Shown here piece after piece: positions 18,067 through 27,298 of a DNA stretch of 59,852 bases (positions are counted from its first letter, which is position 1; each line of letters opens with the position of its first letter). The notes beneath the pieces are model-generated. The model saw only the letters and a list, made by a program, of their open reading frames with translations, had not been told where the DNA came from and did not search any database. The position numbers and the translations under genes are program-made. Source of the stretch: Bacteroidales bacterium (GTDB lineage: Bacteria > Bacteroidota > Bacteroidia > Bacteroidales > UBA10428); the NCBI GenBank assembly GCA_016928305.1, contig JAFGKY010000039.1, forward strand, positions 1 to 59,852, written 5' to 3'.

Positions 18067-18564
18067 TTAATCATTCAAATCAATTGTCATTTCACGAGTC
18101 AGGAAGTTAAAACTATATCCTTTCTCTGTCTGCTTAGCAGTAAGAAGTACCAGGTTTGTCTGATCTTCGAATACATCCAGTAACAAAGTATTCATTATCA
18201 ATATCTTGCCGGGATTGTTCCAGATAAATTTACCATGGAAATAAAGCCATATTGATTCTTCGTTCTGTTCTTTCCGGATAAATTCAAACTTTACCGGCTT
18301 TTCATCTACTTTCCGAATTATAAATGCACCCAATAAATACTTTGATAGCTTATCAACATCGCCAGGATTCATTTCCTTATCCGATTCGAGCATTATTTCA
18401 TGATCGTATAAATGATAAAACAGCAAGCACAGATCATCCGAAAAAAATTTCATAATCAATTGTATATCACCGGTCTTTGTATCAATATCGACGTTGGTAT
18501 AGGATATATGCACCGGATGAAAGGTTGTCAGTTTAAAGAGCAGGCAAAGAAAAATAACAGACAT
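18067..18564 (-). CDS. DUF6702-like protein
   Basis: A 165-residue protein with an N-terminal hydrophobic segment (MSVIFLCLLFKLTTF), then HPVHISYTNVDIDTKTGDIQLIMKFFSDDLC. The HP.H.S.T......T..I....KFF.DDL start is what I recall of the DUF6702 family in Bacteroidota; its function is unknown. It is probably periplasmic. It heads a minus-strand unit, 58 bases before the CHU_C-domain gene. Confidence 0.75.
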   Translation of the reverse strand: MSVIFLCLLFKLTTFHPVHISYTNVDIDTKTGDIQLIMKFFSDDLCLLFYHLYDHEIMLESDKEMNPGDVDKLSKYLLGAFIIRKVDEKPVKFEFIRKEQNEESIWLYFHGKFIWNNPGKILIMNTLLLDVFEDQTNLVLLTAKQTEKGYSFNFLTREMTIDLND

Positions 18565-18598
18565 CAGCTTGAATTTTCGATCGAAAATACTACAAAAA

Positions 18599-18829
18599 AT
18601 GTACCAGGGGATCGAAAAAACTGAGAAATCGGTGAATCACTCAGAACAAAGCTTGGGTGCTTTCTACCTTACGCCGGAAATGGATTTAACCCGTATTATT
18701 CATAAATTCAATGGTCATTGCATGAATAATCCTGACGACAAAGAAGAGCTAATTTTTCAATTCGCCCCGCTTTTAAAAACAAATATTTTTCTTCGGGATT
18801 GTGCAATGACTATTGTTCGGATGAAGTAG
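18599..18829 (+). CDS. Possible small hypothetical protein
   Basis: A 76-residue frame from ATG 18599; a TTG at 18569 would add ten residues. The sequence (GAFYLTPEMDLTRIIHKFNG, then DDKEELIFQFAPLLKTNIF) has protein-like composition and a plausible helical C-terminus. It has no recognised family, promoter or binding site. It ends 49 bases before the EPS promoter and might be a remnant. Weakly supported. Confidence 0.35.
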   Translation: MYQGIEKTEKSVNHSEQSLGAFYLTPEMDLTRIIHKFNGHCMNNPDDKEELIFQFAPLLKTNIFLRDCAMTIVRMK

Positions 18830-18877
18830 TGTTGATAAAAGAAAAACAGCAGTTCATCAAAAATCAAAATGAATGTA

Positions 18878-18909
18878 TTTGTCACGCATTCTTTTTCAGC
18901 GTATATTTG
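18878..18909 (+). promoter_or_regulatory. Bacteroidota housekeeping promoter of the exopolysaccharide operon
   Basis: TTTG (18878-18881), a spacer of exactly 20 bases, then TATATTTG (18902-18909). Both boxes match the Bacteroidota sigma-A consensus perfectly. The leader to ATG 18944 would be about 30 nt. No UpxY/NusG-type antiterminator gene follows, unlike many Bacteroides capsule loci. Confidence 0.75.
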
Positions 18910-18943
18910 AAAGGCTTTTTTCAAACCTTAAACAAAACTTCAC

Positions 18944-20035
18944 ATGAAAGTACTGGTCACCGGTACTGCAGGGTTTATAGGATACCACTTGGCAAACAGG
19001 TTGCTAAAGGAAGGACATGAAGTTATCGGACTGGATAACATCAATGATTATTATGATGTTAACCTGAAATATGCACGTTTAGAAGAAGCCGGAATTCAAA
19101 AAGGTCAAATTAGTTATAATACTTGTATACTTTCGCTTGTTTATCCTGGTTACCGGTTTATTCAGATGAACCTGGAAGACAGGGAAAACCTGTTTACCTT
19201 ATTCCGGGAGGAGAAATTCGATTGTGTATGCAACCTGGCTGCTCAGGCCGGTGTTCGATATAGTCTGACGAATCCATACGCTTACATCGACAGCAACATC
19301 GTAGGATTCATTAACATCCTTGAAGCCTGCAGGCATAACAACATACAATATCTGGTATATGCCAGCAGTTCGAGTGTATACGGACTCAATGAAAGCATTC
19401 CTTTCTCAGAAAAAGACAATGTTGATCATCCGATAAGTTTGTATGCGGCTACCAAGAAGAGCAATGAGCTGATGGCACATACGTACAGTTACCTGTATGG
19501 ATTACCGACAACCGGAGTGCGTTTTTTTACGGTATATGGCCCATGGGGAAGGCCTGACATGGCGCTTTTTATCTTTACAAAAGCGATACTGGAAGGCAAA
19601 CCCATTCAGGTATTCAATAATGGGGAGATGGAAAGGGATTTCACGTATATCGATGACATTGTTGAAGGTATCTTCCGTATCCTTACCAGCGAACCTCCAC
19701 AGGGAAATATTTCCTGGCATGGAAAAGAGCCGGATCCTTCCTCCTCACCTGCCCCCTATAAAATATACAATATTGGCAACAGCCAGCCCGTGAAACTGAT
19801 GGATTTCATTCGTGTCATTGAGGAATTCACCGGTAAAAAGGCGATCATAGAATTCAAGCCGCTGCAGGCGGGGGATGTGAGAAAAACGTGGGCAAATGTA
19901 CAAGCATTAGAAAAACAATACGAATATCGTCCGCATATCACGGTATCCGAAGGTATCAAGCGTTTTGTTAAATGGTACAATCAATTTTATTTAATAAAGT
20001 CAACTTGTTTATATGACGAAGATTTTTATAACTAA
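18944..20035 (+). CDS. UDP-glucuronate 4-epimerase-like NAD-dependent sugar epimerase
   Basis: An extended short-chain dehydrogenase that interconverts nucleotide sugars, likely UDP-GlcA and UDP-GalA. The NAD motif TGTAGFIGYHLANRL is at residues 6-20; NINDYYDVNLKYARL is typical of the CapI/GlcA-epimerase group. The catalytic Ser/Tyr/Lys are in YASSSSVYG and YAATKKSNE. The 363 residues include a C-terminal tail after VKWYNQFY that is longer than usual and overlaps wza by 23 bases. As first gene of the operon it would supply an acidic sugar donor. The exact sugar is inferred. Confidence 0.9.
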   Translation: MKVLVTGTAGFIGYHLANRLLKEGHEVIGLDNINDYYDVNLKYARLEEAGIQKGQISYNTCILSLVYPGYRFIQMNLEDRENLFTLFREEKFDCVCNLAAQAGVRYSLTNPYAYIDSNIVGFINILEACRHNNIQYLVYASSSSVYGLNESIPFSEKDNVDHPISLYAATKKSNELMAHTYSYLYGLPTTGVRFFTVYGPWGRPDMALFIFTKAILEGKPIQVFNNGEMERDFTYIDDIVEGIFRILTSEPPQGNISWHGKEPDPSSSPAPYKIYNIGNSQPVKLMDFIRVIEEFTGKKAIIEFKPLQAGDVRKTWANVQALEKQYEYRPHITVSEGIKRFVKWYNQFYLIKSTCLYDEDFYN

Positions 20036-20804
20036 ATCATTCAAGAATTATCTTGTTCTTCTTATTACAGTGGGAAGCTTGTATTCTTGTATTCCTCAAA
20101 AGAAGCTCAAATATATTCAGGATCCGATAGTTGAAAAAACTATTTATTCTTTAAATGAATTGAAAGTATCCAGAATCTCCGTAAATGATGAATTGTATAT
20201 CAAAGTTGCAAGTCTGGATGATGTGGCATTCAATTTCTTCAGTACTCAGGGGGATAATTCAAGAATGGGCTATAGCAATGAATTATCAATATCATTGCTG
20301 TCATATACAGTGAATGATTCAGGATACATTTACTTCCCAATATTGGGCAATGTATTTGTTAAAGATTTAACACTGGATGAAGCCAGAACAAAATTTGAAA
20401 CAACATTATCGGAATACTTCAATCAGCCAAGTGTCATTATCAAGTTTGCCTATAAAAGAATTTCTGTTCTTGGTGAAGTGAATGCACCAGGAAATTATAC
20501 CTATACAAAGGATCATCTGAATGTATTCGAAGCCCTAAGCCTTGCAGGAGATATTTCATTACATGGCAACAGACGGGAAGTCATATTAATACGAACAGAA
20601 AACAATTCAATCATAAAACAAAAGTTGGATCTTACCAGGGATGCCTGTATGTTCAATAATAACTTTTTTCTTAAATCAAATGATATCTTATACGTGAAAC
20701 CAAGGTCCTCTCTTACATGGAGCGTAATCTCCACTCCGATCTCACTGTTCCTGACCGCAATAACTACTGCAGTTTTAGTACTAAATTATGTTCAAAATGA
20801 ATAA
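20013..20804 (+). CDS. wza: Wza-type polysaccharide export outer-membrane lipoprotein
   Basis: Forms the periplasm-spanning export channel for the polymer. 263 residues. The lipoprotein signal ends at SLYSC with Cys26. The Poly_export domain covers about 50-145 (VNDELYIKVASLDDVAF, GYIYFPILGNVFVKDLTLDEA). One SLBB domain starts at ISVLGEVNAPGNYTYT (about 150-230). A C-terminal hydrophobic helix (TPISLFLTAITTAVLVLNYV) is common in Bacteroidota Wza. The gene overlaps the epimerase and precedes the Wzc kinase. Confidence 0.93.
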   Translation: MTKIFITKSFKNYLVLLITVGSLYSCIPQKKLKYIQDPIVEKTIYSLNELKVSRISVNDELYIKVASLDDVAFNFFSTQGDNSRMGYSNELSISLLSYTVNDSGYIYFPILGNVFVKDLTLDEARTKFETTLSEYFNQPSVIIKFAYKRISVLGEVNAPGNYTYTKDHLNVFEALSLAGDISLHGNRREVILIRTENNSIIKQKLDLTRDACMFNNNFFLKSNDILYVKPRSSLTWSVISTPISLFLTAITTAVLVLNYVQNE

Positions 20805-20879
20805 CAACAGAAGATGCCTTGATGTATTCTCTGCAATCTACTTTTTCGTTTTACAAATACATTTATAGAACTCAAATTG

Positions 20880-21011
20880 ATGATCACACCAGAAGTCAAC
20901 AGACAAAACTTATTAGTTGATGAAGTAACTGATAACGAAAGGAGTGTGACGATTATGAATTCTCGAAATAAGGAAAACACGTTTTTAACGGTTATTCAAT
21001 GTAATCCCTGA
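20880..21011 (+). CDS. Possible 43-residue ORF between wza and wzc
   Basis: ATG 20880 opens a 43-codon frame (MITPEVNRQNLLVDEVTDNE...) ending 20 bases before wzc. It fills most of an otherwise unexplained 227-base gap in a tightly packed operon. Composition is protein-like but there is no recognised family. The gap could equally be a leader region. Low support. Confidence 0.25.
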   Translation: MITPEVNRQNLLVDEVTDNERSVTIMNSRNKENTFLTVIQCNP

Positions 21012-21031
21012 ATACAATAAAAAGATACAAT

Positions 21032-23383
21032 ATGAACAAACAGCTAACCAAGCAAGGTACTTTTAGTATAGACAGTATCATCCAGATCATCAGAAAAAAA
21101 TGGATGATTATTGGTACCTCCGTCATAATATGTCTTCTTATCGCTTTTTTTTATATATGGATTACTGAGCCCTTATATCAAGTTAGTTCTTCGATTCTGA
21201 TTACGGAAGATGAAAGTAGTTATGCCAAAGCATCTGCACAATTTATGGAGGGATTCGGACTATTTGGCGGACAAAAGAATTTCCAGAATGAAATAAAGGT
21301 CATTAAGTCCAGCGTTGTAATCAAAGAAGCAATAAGAAATTTAAATTTTCAGGTTTCATACTTCAACCGAAATACATTCAGGACACAGGAATTGTATAAG
21401 TCTTCTCCGTTTGTCGTCGTTTATAACCAAAACCATGTCCAACCAGTTGATAGGATGTTTTATGTTAAAATCAAGGATAATCAGAGTCTCCATATTTCTA
21501 TCAAGCAAGAGAAGGTCAATCTGTATAGTTTTAACACAAATAATATTGTAGAAACGCTTCCCAAGTTAAAAGCCAATATACAAGCTAGCTTTGGAGAAAA
21601 CCTCACATCGGATTATTATGATTTTAAACTTATTCTCAATGAAAATTTTGAATTCAATAAGTTAAGATCAAAAAGATTTGCCTTTGTTATACACAGCCCA
21701 AAAGGACTTTTGAATTATTACCGGTCTAAAGTTGAAATAGTTCCTGATGATCTTGAATCAACTGTTGCCGTGGTTAAAATGAAAACACATGTTCCTGAAA
21801 AAGCCATTGATTTCATTAACAGTCTGACCAGCACCTATTTATTGCAGGATCTTGACAAAAAGACACATATGGCTCAAAAAACCGTTGAATACATTGATAA
21901 TCAGCTAAACGTGATTGAGGATTCACTGAAGATTGCAGAACAAAACCTGCAGCGTTACAGGACTACTACCAAGGTAATTGATATCGCTGCGAAATCAGGA
22001 CGAGTTTACGATCAACTTCAGGAATTGGAAAGAGAGAAAGCGAACATATCTGTTAAATATAAGTATTATAAATACTTAGAAGAAACTTTCAATAAAGGGG
22101 ACAAATTCTCTGATTTAATTGCTCCATCTACAATGGGCGTTGAAGATCCATTACTTAACAATCTAATCCAAGAGTTGCTGCAACTTAATTCTGAGAGAAC
22201 TAGTTTGATAGAAAACAATCAGGAAAAGAGTCCGTATTTGAGAAAGCTGGAAATCAATATTGAAAATCTTAAAAATACTATTTCCGAGAATATTAAATAT
22301 ATAATAAACACTACAGATATTACCCTCCAGGATATCAATTCCAGGTTAAATACCTTAAATTACGAGATTAATAAACTACCCAGAACAGAAAGGGAATTGT
22401 TAGGATATGAAAGAAAGTTCAATATCAATGATGCCATTTATACCTACCTCCTTGAAAAACGAGCAGAAGCACAGATTACCAATGCTGCCTACCTACCTGA
22501 TGCTGAAATTATTGAATACGCTGATTTAATTGGGAATGGACCAATTTCACCAAAGAAAAAACAAGTTTACCTTGTTGGCTTAATGGTTGGACTGATTCTG
22601 CCATTAACAGTCTTTCGCATTATTGACCTGACAAATAAAAAAGTTAAAGATAAAACACAGCTGGAAAGCCTTATTGATATTCCTTTTATTGGGCAGGTAT
22701 ATTCTAATCATAAAAAAACAGATATGGTTGTTACTATATATCCGAAGTCACACATTGCGGAATCATTCAGAATGGTGAGAGCCAATTTGAATTATTTTCT
22801 CATGAACAAGAAAAACGTGATCATTGCGGTGACTTCAACTTTCGGACAAGAGGGCAAATCATTTGTTTCTGCTAATCTTGCAGCATCCCTTGCAAGCAGC
22901 TCATTCAAAACCATCGTATTAGGATACGATTTAAGAAAGCCAAAACTGTTTGACAGGCTAAAGGATAATAAACATCCGGGAATTTCTGAGTTTTTATGCA
23001 ATCAGGTTGGAATGGAACAAATCATTCAACCTTCCGGAATTAATAACCTTGACGTTATTATAGCTGGCATAACTCCGCCCAATCCATCAGAGCTGATAAC
23101 TTCCCCAAAAACAATCGAGCTTCTTAATTTTTTAAGAAGCAGGTATGAATATATTGTTATTGATACACCACCCATTGGAATTATTTCAGATGCTTATATA
23201 ATCATGGATAAAGCGGACCTGAATATTTATATCGTACGACAAAATAGTACCCTCAAGAATGAAATGGTTTCCATCATTGGTGAACTTAAAGAGAAGCAAT
23301 ATAAGAACCTCTGTGTTCTCCTAAATGATGTTCCTGTTTTGCACAAGACAAAATATGGTTATGACTATTATGAAAAGGTTTAA
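21032..23383 (+). CDS. wzc: Wzc-type polysaccharide co-polymerase with fused tyrosine autokinase
   Basis: Controls chain length and drives export with Wza. 783 residues. The Wzz domain with first membrane helix is at about 30-50 (MIIGTSVIICLLIAFFYIWI). A long periplasmic coiled-coil region with GNVR-type PRTERELLGYERKF follows, then the second helix (VYLVGLMVGLILPLTVF, about 510-530). The cytoplasmic kinase has Walker A STFGQEGKS, Walker A' VLGYDLRKPKL and Walker B YIVIDTPPIG. The C-terminus ends in a tyrosine cluster, KYGYDYYEKV, the autophosphorylation site. Walker A has Gln where Gly is usual in SxxPGEGKS, a small deviation. Confidence 0.95.
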   Translation: MNKQLTKQGTFSIDSIIQIIRKKWMIIGTSVIICLLIAFFYIWITEPLYQVSSSILITEDESSYAKASAQFMEGFGLFGGQKNFQNEIKVIKSSVVIKEAIRNLNFQVSYFNRNTFRTQELYKSSPFVVVYNQNHVQPVDRMFYVKIKDNQSLHISIKQEKVNLYSFNTNNIVETLPKLKANIQASFGENLTSDYYDFKLILNENFEFNKLRSKRFAFVIHSPKGLLNYYRSKVEIVPDDLESTVAVVKMKTHVPEKAIDFINSLTSTYLLQDLDKKTHMAQKTVEYIDNQLNVIEDSLKIAEQNLQRYRTTTKVIDIAAKSGRVYDQLQELEREKANISVKYKYYKYLEETFNKGDKFSDLIAPSTMGVEDPLLNNLIQELLQLNSERTSLIENNQEKSPYLRKLEINIENLKNTISENIKYIINTTDITLQDINSRLNTLNYEINKLPRTERELLGYERKFNINDAIYTYLLEKRAEAQITNAAYLPDAEIIEYADLIGNGPISPKKKQVYLVGLMVGLILPLTVFRIIDLTNKKVKDKTQLESLIDIPFIGQVYSNHKKTDMVVTIYPKSHIAESFRMVRANLNYFLMNKKNVIIAVTSTFGQEGKSFVSANLAASLASSSFKTIVLGYDLRKPKLFDRLKDNKHPGISEFLCNQVGMEQIIQPSGINNLDVIIAGITPPNPSELITSPKTIELLNFLRSRYEYIVIDTPPIGIISDAYIIMDKADLNIYIVRQNSTLKNEMVSIIGELKEKQYKNLCVLLNDVPVLHKTKYGYDYYEKV

Positions 23384-23405
23384 TTGACATGTGTTGGTTC
23401 CATAA

Positions 23406-24638
23406 ATGAAAAAAGTAGTTCTATATTACTTTTTGATCTTGTCGATGGCTCCCCTTTTTGCCTATCTATTCAGAGTTATATTCAATGTTAATTTTTATTG
23501 GTCTATTGGCACAATCTCAGTTTTTCTTTTTCTCATCCTCTTTTTTACAAAAAATGAAGTAAGATTTCCTGCCTATATTATCCTGTCTTTGGTTTTATTT
23601 CTCTATTATTTTATATGGGATATTATCACAGACAGAGTATCGGAAAACGGACTCTTGAATTATTTTTACAGGAATCCTTTTTTTCATACGTTTTTTATGC
23701 TTTTATTAATAGAGAATTTTGAAATTCAAAAACAAAAGACAATTGATCACCTCTATTTGATTTTTAAAATTACTATCGTAGTAGCATTTCTTTTTTCATG
23801 CATTCAACTTTTTTATGATCCTTTCTTTTTTACTCCTGAGACGATTCAGGAAAGATATTTTAATCGCATTTCATACAACATAAGGTTAAGTTCAATTTTC
23901 GGTTGGATTGGCAGAAATGAAACAGGTATGTCCTTTCTGCCTTTGTTGTCACTTGTGATATGCGATTCTATTATCCGGAAGGATAAATGGCTGTATTTAT
24001 GGATTATCCTTGGCGGTCTAGTCGCTTTTTCATCGAATAGCAGATGGATCCAGTTGAATTTTTTGATTATTTGTTCGCTGCTGATTGTTTACAGAAAAGT
24101 TTCACTTGCCATGTATCTGATTATACTGGGATCAGCCATTGTTATATTCGTAACGATTCTTTACCTGGGAGGTACAAATATTATTGAATATATCCAGCTC
24201 AGGCTTCTGGCAAATACTGCAGAATCAAGATACCTCGCTTTTGATATGTTTGCCAGGTTTTTTAAAGAAAATCCAATGTTTGGGACAGGCATTCATGTTA
24301 CCAATGAATTAAGATTAGCGCTGCTTGGTAGAAGTTCGCAGATACATATTGGATATCTGTCTCACTTGTATGAATTTGGTATAGTTGGAAGTGTGATACT
24401 ATTTTCATTCTGGTTTTCTGTTATCAGGAAATTCTATTTCTCTGCCAGACGTACAAATTTTTACGGTATCTTTTTTGCCTTCCTGTCATTTCTTCTTGCC
24501 AATCTTACATTGGTCAGTTATTCCTTTTTCAGCTATGGAATTTTTATGGCATTTCTTTTAGATAAATATTATTCAGAAGGAGATACAAAAAATATGACCG
24601 AGTTGAAAACAAATGGTATTCATATCCAACATGCTTAA
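23406..24638 (+). CDS. Wzy/O-antigen-ligase-like polysaccharide polymerase
   Basis: A 410-residue integral membrane protein with about ten to twelve hydrophobic helices and one large loop. It fits the Wzy/WaaL superfamily: GWIGRNETGMSFLPLL, then FSSNSRWIQLNFLII (Arg in the loop) and GTGIHVTNELR...IHIGYLSHLYEFGIVG, where the His recalls the H..(Y/L)L..L.E.G motif of O-antigen ligases. Its place between Wzc and Wzx supports the repeat-unit polymerase role. Polymerase versus ligase cannot be settled by sequence alone. Confidence 0.85.
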   Translation: MKKVVLYYFLILSMAPLFAYLFRVIFNVNFYWSIGTISVFLFLILFFTKNEVRFPAYIILSLVLFLYYFIWDIITDRVSENGLLNYFYRNPFFHTFFMLLLIENFEIQKQKTIDHLYLIFKITIVVAFLFSCIQLFYDPFFFTPETIQERYFNRISYNIRLSSIFGWIGRNETGMSFLPLLSLVICDSIIRKDKWLYLWIILGGLVAFSSNSRWIQLNFLIICSLLIVYRKVSLAMYLIILGSAIVIFVTILYLGGTNIIEYIQLRLLANTAESRYLAFDMFARFFKENPMFGTGIHVTNELRLALLGRSSQIHIGYLSHLYEFGIVGSVILFSFWFSVIRKFYFSARRTNFYGIFFAFLSFLLANLTLVSYSFFSYGIFMAFLLDKYYSEGDTKNMTELKTNGIHIQHA

Positions 24639-25995
24639 TCGACTAAGAAACTATGTCCTTTCTCTAATGGGGGGATCAAAAAGGACCATTACAATTAAAA
24701 AGAACATTATTGCATCTTTCATCATTAAGGGATTTAGCATTTTTGTTTCCTTTTTAATGGTACCAATTGTTCTTGGATACCTCGATAAAGAGAAATATGG
24801 AATCTGGTTGACCCTAACCACATTCTTTACCTGGTTCAGTTTCTTTGATATTGGATTGGGGAATGGTTTAAGAAACAATCTGGCAGAATCAATTGCCCGC
24901 AGGAAGTTTAAGCTGGCAAAGATCTATGTGAGCACGACGTATTTTATTTTGCTTCTCATCATGGGTTCGGTTATGGTATTGTTTTCGCTAATCAATCCGC
25001 ATCTTCACTGGAGCAGAATCTTAAATGCAAGCAGCGGCATTGAAAATGAATTATCGATAGTTGCATTGATTGTCTTTAACCTGTTCTTCATCCAGTTTAT
25101 ATTAAAACTAATTAACACCATCCTATATGCTGTTCAGAAACCTGCAATGTCAAATGCTTTGGCTCCGACAAGCAGTTTTATTTCACTACTCATTATTTTT
25201 CTGCTGACCAAAACAACAAAAGGATCCTTATTATATTTAGGCATAGCTTTGAACGTAACGCCGATAATAGTCCTGCTTGCCGCTTCCCTGATTTATTTCT
25301 CAAAACAACTACGATTTATACGTCCTTCTCTCCAATACGTCCGCCTTAAATTTGCTGGTCCATTGTTCAACCTTGGGATATCCTTTTTTATAATTAATAT
25401 TTGTCACATTATTAAATATCAGACCAGCAACCTTATCATAGCGCAGTTCTTTGGACCAGCGGAAGTTACCCCATATAGCATCGCATACAAGTATTTCACC
25501 ATACCGCACATGGCATTTTCAATAATTCTAACGCCTTTCTGGTCTGCTTTTACTGATGCACAAGCAATAAATGACATCAAGTGGATAAAAAACTCAATTC
25601 ACAAAATTGTTGTACTTTGGAGATGGGTCGTCGCTTTGATAATTATAATGCTTTTAGGATCAAATTACTTCTACAGATTCTGGGTAGGTAAGGAAATTGT
25701 CATACCCATCTCATTGTCTGCCGCAATGGCTTTATATTTTATGTTGTTTTCCTTTGGAGGAATTTATAGTATTTATATTAACGGTGTTGGTAAAATAAGA
25801 CTGCAAATTATTAGCTCCATCGTTGGCGCAATTATTTTCTTTCCATTAGCCTACCTTTTTATTAATGTGATCCATTGGGGTACTGTTGGATTGGTTTTTG
25901 CAATCATACTTACGAATTTTTATGGACCTTTGCTTGGACCAATTCAGTACAGAAAGATTATAAATAATAATGCCCGAAGCATCTGGGCAAAATAA
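24631..25995 (+). CDS. Wzx-type polysaccharide flippase
   Basis: A MATE-like/MOP superfamily transporter that flips undecaprenyl-linked repeat units across the inner membrane. About 454 residues with twelve to fourteen helices. The N-terminus has IIKGFSIFVSFLMVPIVLGYLDKEKYGIWLTL and FFDIGLGNGLRN, both typical of Wzx. ATG 24631 overlaps the polymerase stop by eight bases; an upstream ATG at 24613 adds six residues. Confidence 0.93.
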   Translation: MLNRLRNYVLSLMGGSKRTITIKKNIIASFIIKGFSIFVSFLMVPIVLGYLDKEKYGIWLTLTTFFTWFSFFDIGLGNGLRNNLAESIARRKFKLAKIYVSTTYFILLLIMGSVMVLFSLINPHLHWSRILNASSGIENELSIVALIVFNLFFIQFILKLINTILYAVQKPAMSNALAPTSSFISLLIIFLLTKTTKGSLLYLGIALNVTPIIVLLAASLIYFSKQLRFIRPSLQYVRLKFAGPLFNLGISFFIINICHIIKYQTSNLIIAQFFGPAEVTPYSIAYKYFTIPHMAFSIILTPFWSAFTDAQAINDIKWIKNSIHKIVVLWRWVVALIIIMLLGSNYFYRFWVGKEIVIPISLSAAMALYFMLFSFGGIYSIYINGVGKIRLQIISSIVGAIIFFPLAYLFINVIHWGTVGLVFAIILTNFYGPLLGPIQYRKIINNNARSIWAK

Positions 25996-26014
25996 CGGAA
26001 AGAATTAGTATACT

Positions 26015-27298
26015 ATGAAAATACTATGGTTTACGAATACGCCCTCTTTGGCGGAAACTTATCTGAACAGCCCCAGTTATGGTGGTGCATGGATAAAACT
26101 ACTGCACAAGGAAATTATAAATATTCCGGGGATTGAACTTGCTGTTTGTTTTGTTTACAATAAACAAGCTGAACCATTTTATTATAACAATACAAAATTT
26201 TATCCTATTTCACTTGCCAAAGAAAATAGATTTCAAAAATATATTCAAAGAATGAAAGGCAATTATGAAAAAGATGCCTTGCTAAATAATTACTTGAGTA
26301 TTGTTAATGAATTCAGACCGGACATTATCCATATTCATGGAACTGAGAATAATTATGGATTGATACAGGATCTGGTAAACATTCCCTGTATTATTTCAGT
26401 TCAGGGAATCCTTACTGTATATCTCAGGAAGTATTTCAGCGGAATACCAAGGAACCTGGTATCAAAGCATGACCGTTTATTGGATCAGATCAACTTCAAT
26501 GGATTTCTTAATAATTACAGGTCGATAAAGAAAAAAGCCAAAAGAGAAATAACCATTCTTTCAAGGGCACGATATGTCTTTGGTCGAACAGATTGGGATA
26601 AATATATTACCAGTATATTGGCCCCACAGGCTAAATATTATGGTATGGATACAAGAATAGTCCGCGAAGTTTTTTTTAACAACTGCTGGCAGAAGAGAAG
26701 ACAACATAAATTAAGGCTTTTTACGACATCGAATTCACATTTGTATAAAGGATTGGAAATGGTATATCAAACTTCTGCACTTTTAAAAGAATATTGTGAT
26801 TTTGAATTTGAGTGGGTTGTCGCCGGAATAGATAAAGGAAACAAAATCATACATTTATTGAATAAATTATATCACACCCGACCCGAAGAAATAAACTTAT
26901 ATCTTCCGGGTAGGCAAATGGAAAATGAATTGTTGAAATACATGCTTGAAGCCGACATATATATACAGGTATCTCATATTGAGAACAGTCCAAACAGTCT
27001 TGCAGAAGCACTGATTATGGGCATGCCTGTTATAGCATCCCATGCCGGAGGAACAGGGACCTATATCAATAACCTATACAACGGATTATTGATCCAGGAC
27101 GGAGATCCCTATGTATTAGCAGGCGCAATCAAAACATTATATCAAGATGCCGATCTGGCATACCGGTTAGCCAGTAATGCCCGTATTGATGCCATAAAAA
27201 GACACAACAGGCAAGAAATCGTAAAAAACATAATAAATGTATACCGATCTATAATTTCAGTTAACTTTCCACATTCCTATGAGCAAATTGAGAAGTAA
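26015..27298 (+). CDS. Family 4 glycosyltransferase
   Basis: A 427-residue GT-B fold enzyme adding one sugar to the repeat unit at the inner membrane face. The C-terminal donor site shows IQVSHIENSPNSLAEALIMGMPVIASHAGGTGTYI, the GT4 E-x7-E type motif. The N-terminus carries PDIIHIHGTENNYGL, the acceptor-side region. No membrane helix. It overlaps the acyltransferase gene by 20 bases. Sugar specificity unknown. Confidence 0.9.
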   Translation: MKILWFTNTPSLAETYLNSPSYGGAWIKLLHKEIINIPGIELAVCFVYNKQAEPFYYNNTKFYPISLAKENRFQKYIQRMKGNYEKDALLNNYLSIVNEFRPDIIHIHGTENNYGLIQDLVNIPCIISVQGILTVYLRKYFSGIPRNLVSKHDRLLDQINFNGFLNNYRSIKKKAKREITILSRARYVFGRTDWDKYITSILAPQAKYYGMDTRIVREVFFNNCWQKRRQHKLRLFTTSNSHLYKGLEMVYQTSALLKEYCDFEFEWVVAGIDKGNKIIHLLNKLYHTRPEEINLYLPGRQMENELLKYMLEADIYIQVSHIENSPNSLAEALIMGMPVIASHAGGTGTYINNLYNGLLIQDGDPYVLAGAIKTLYQDADLAYRLASNARIDAIKRHNRQEIVKNIINVYRSIISVNFPHSYEQIEK

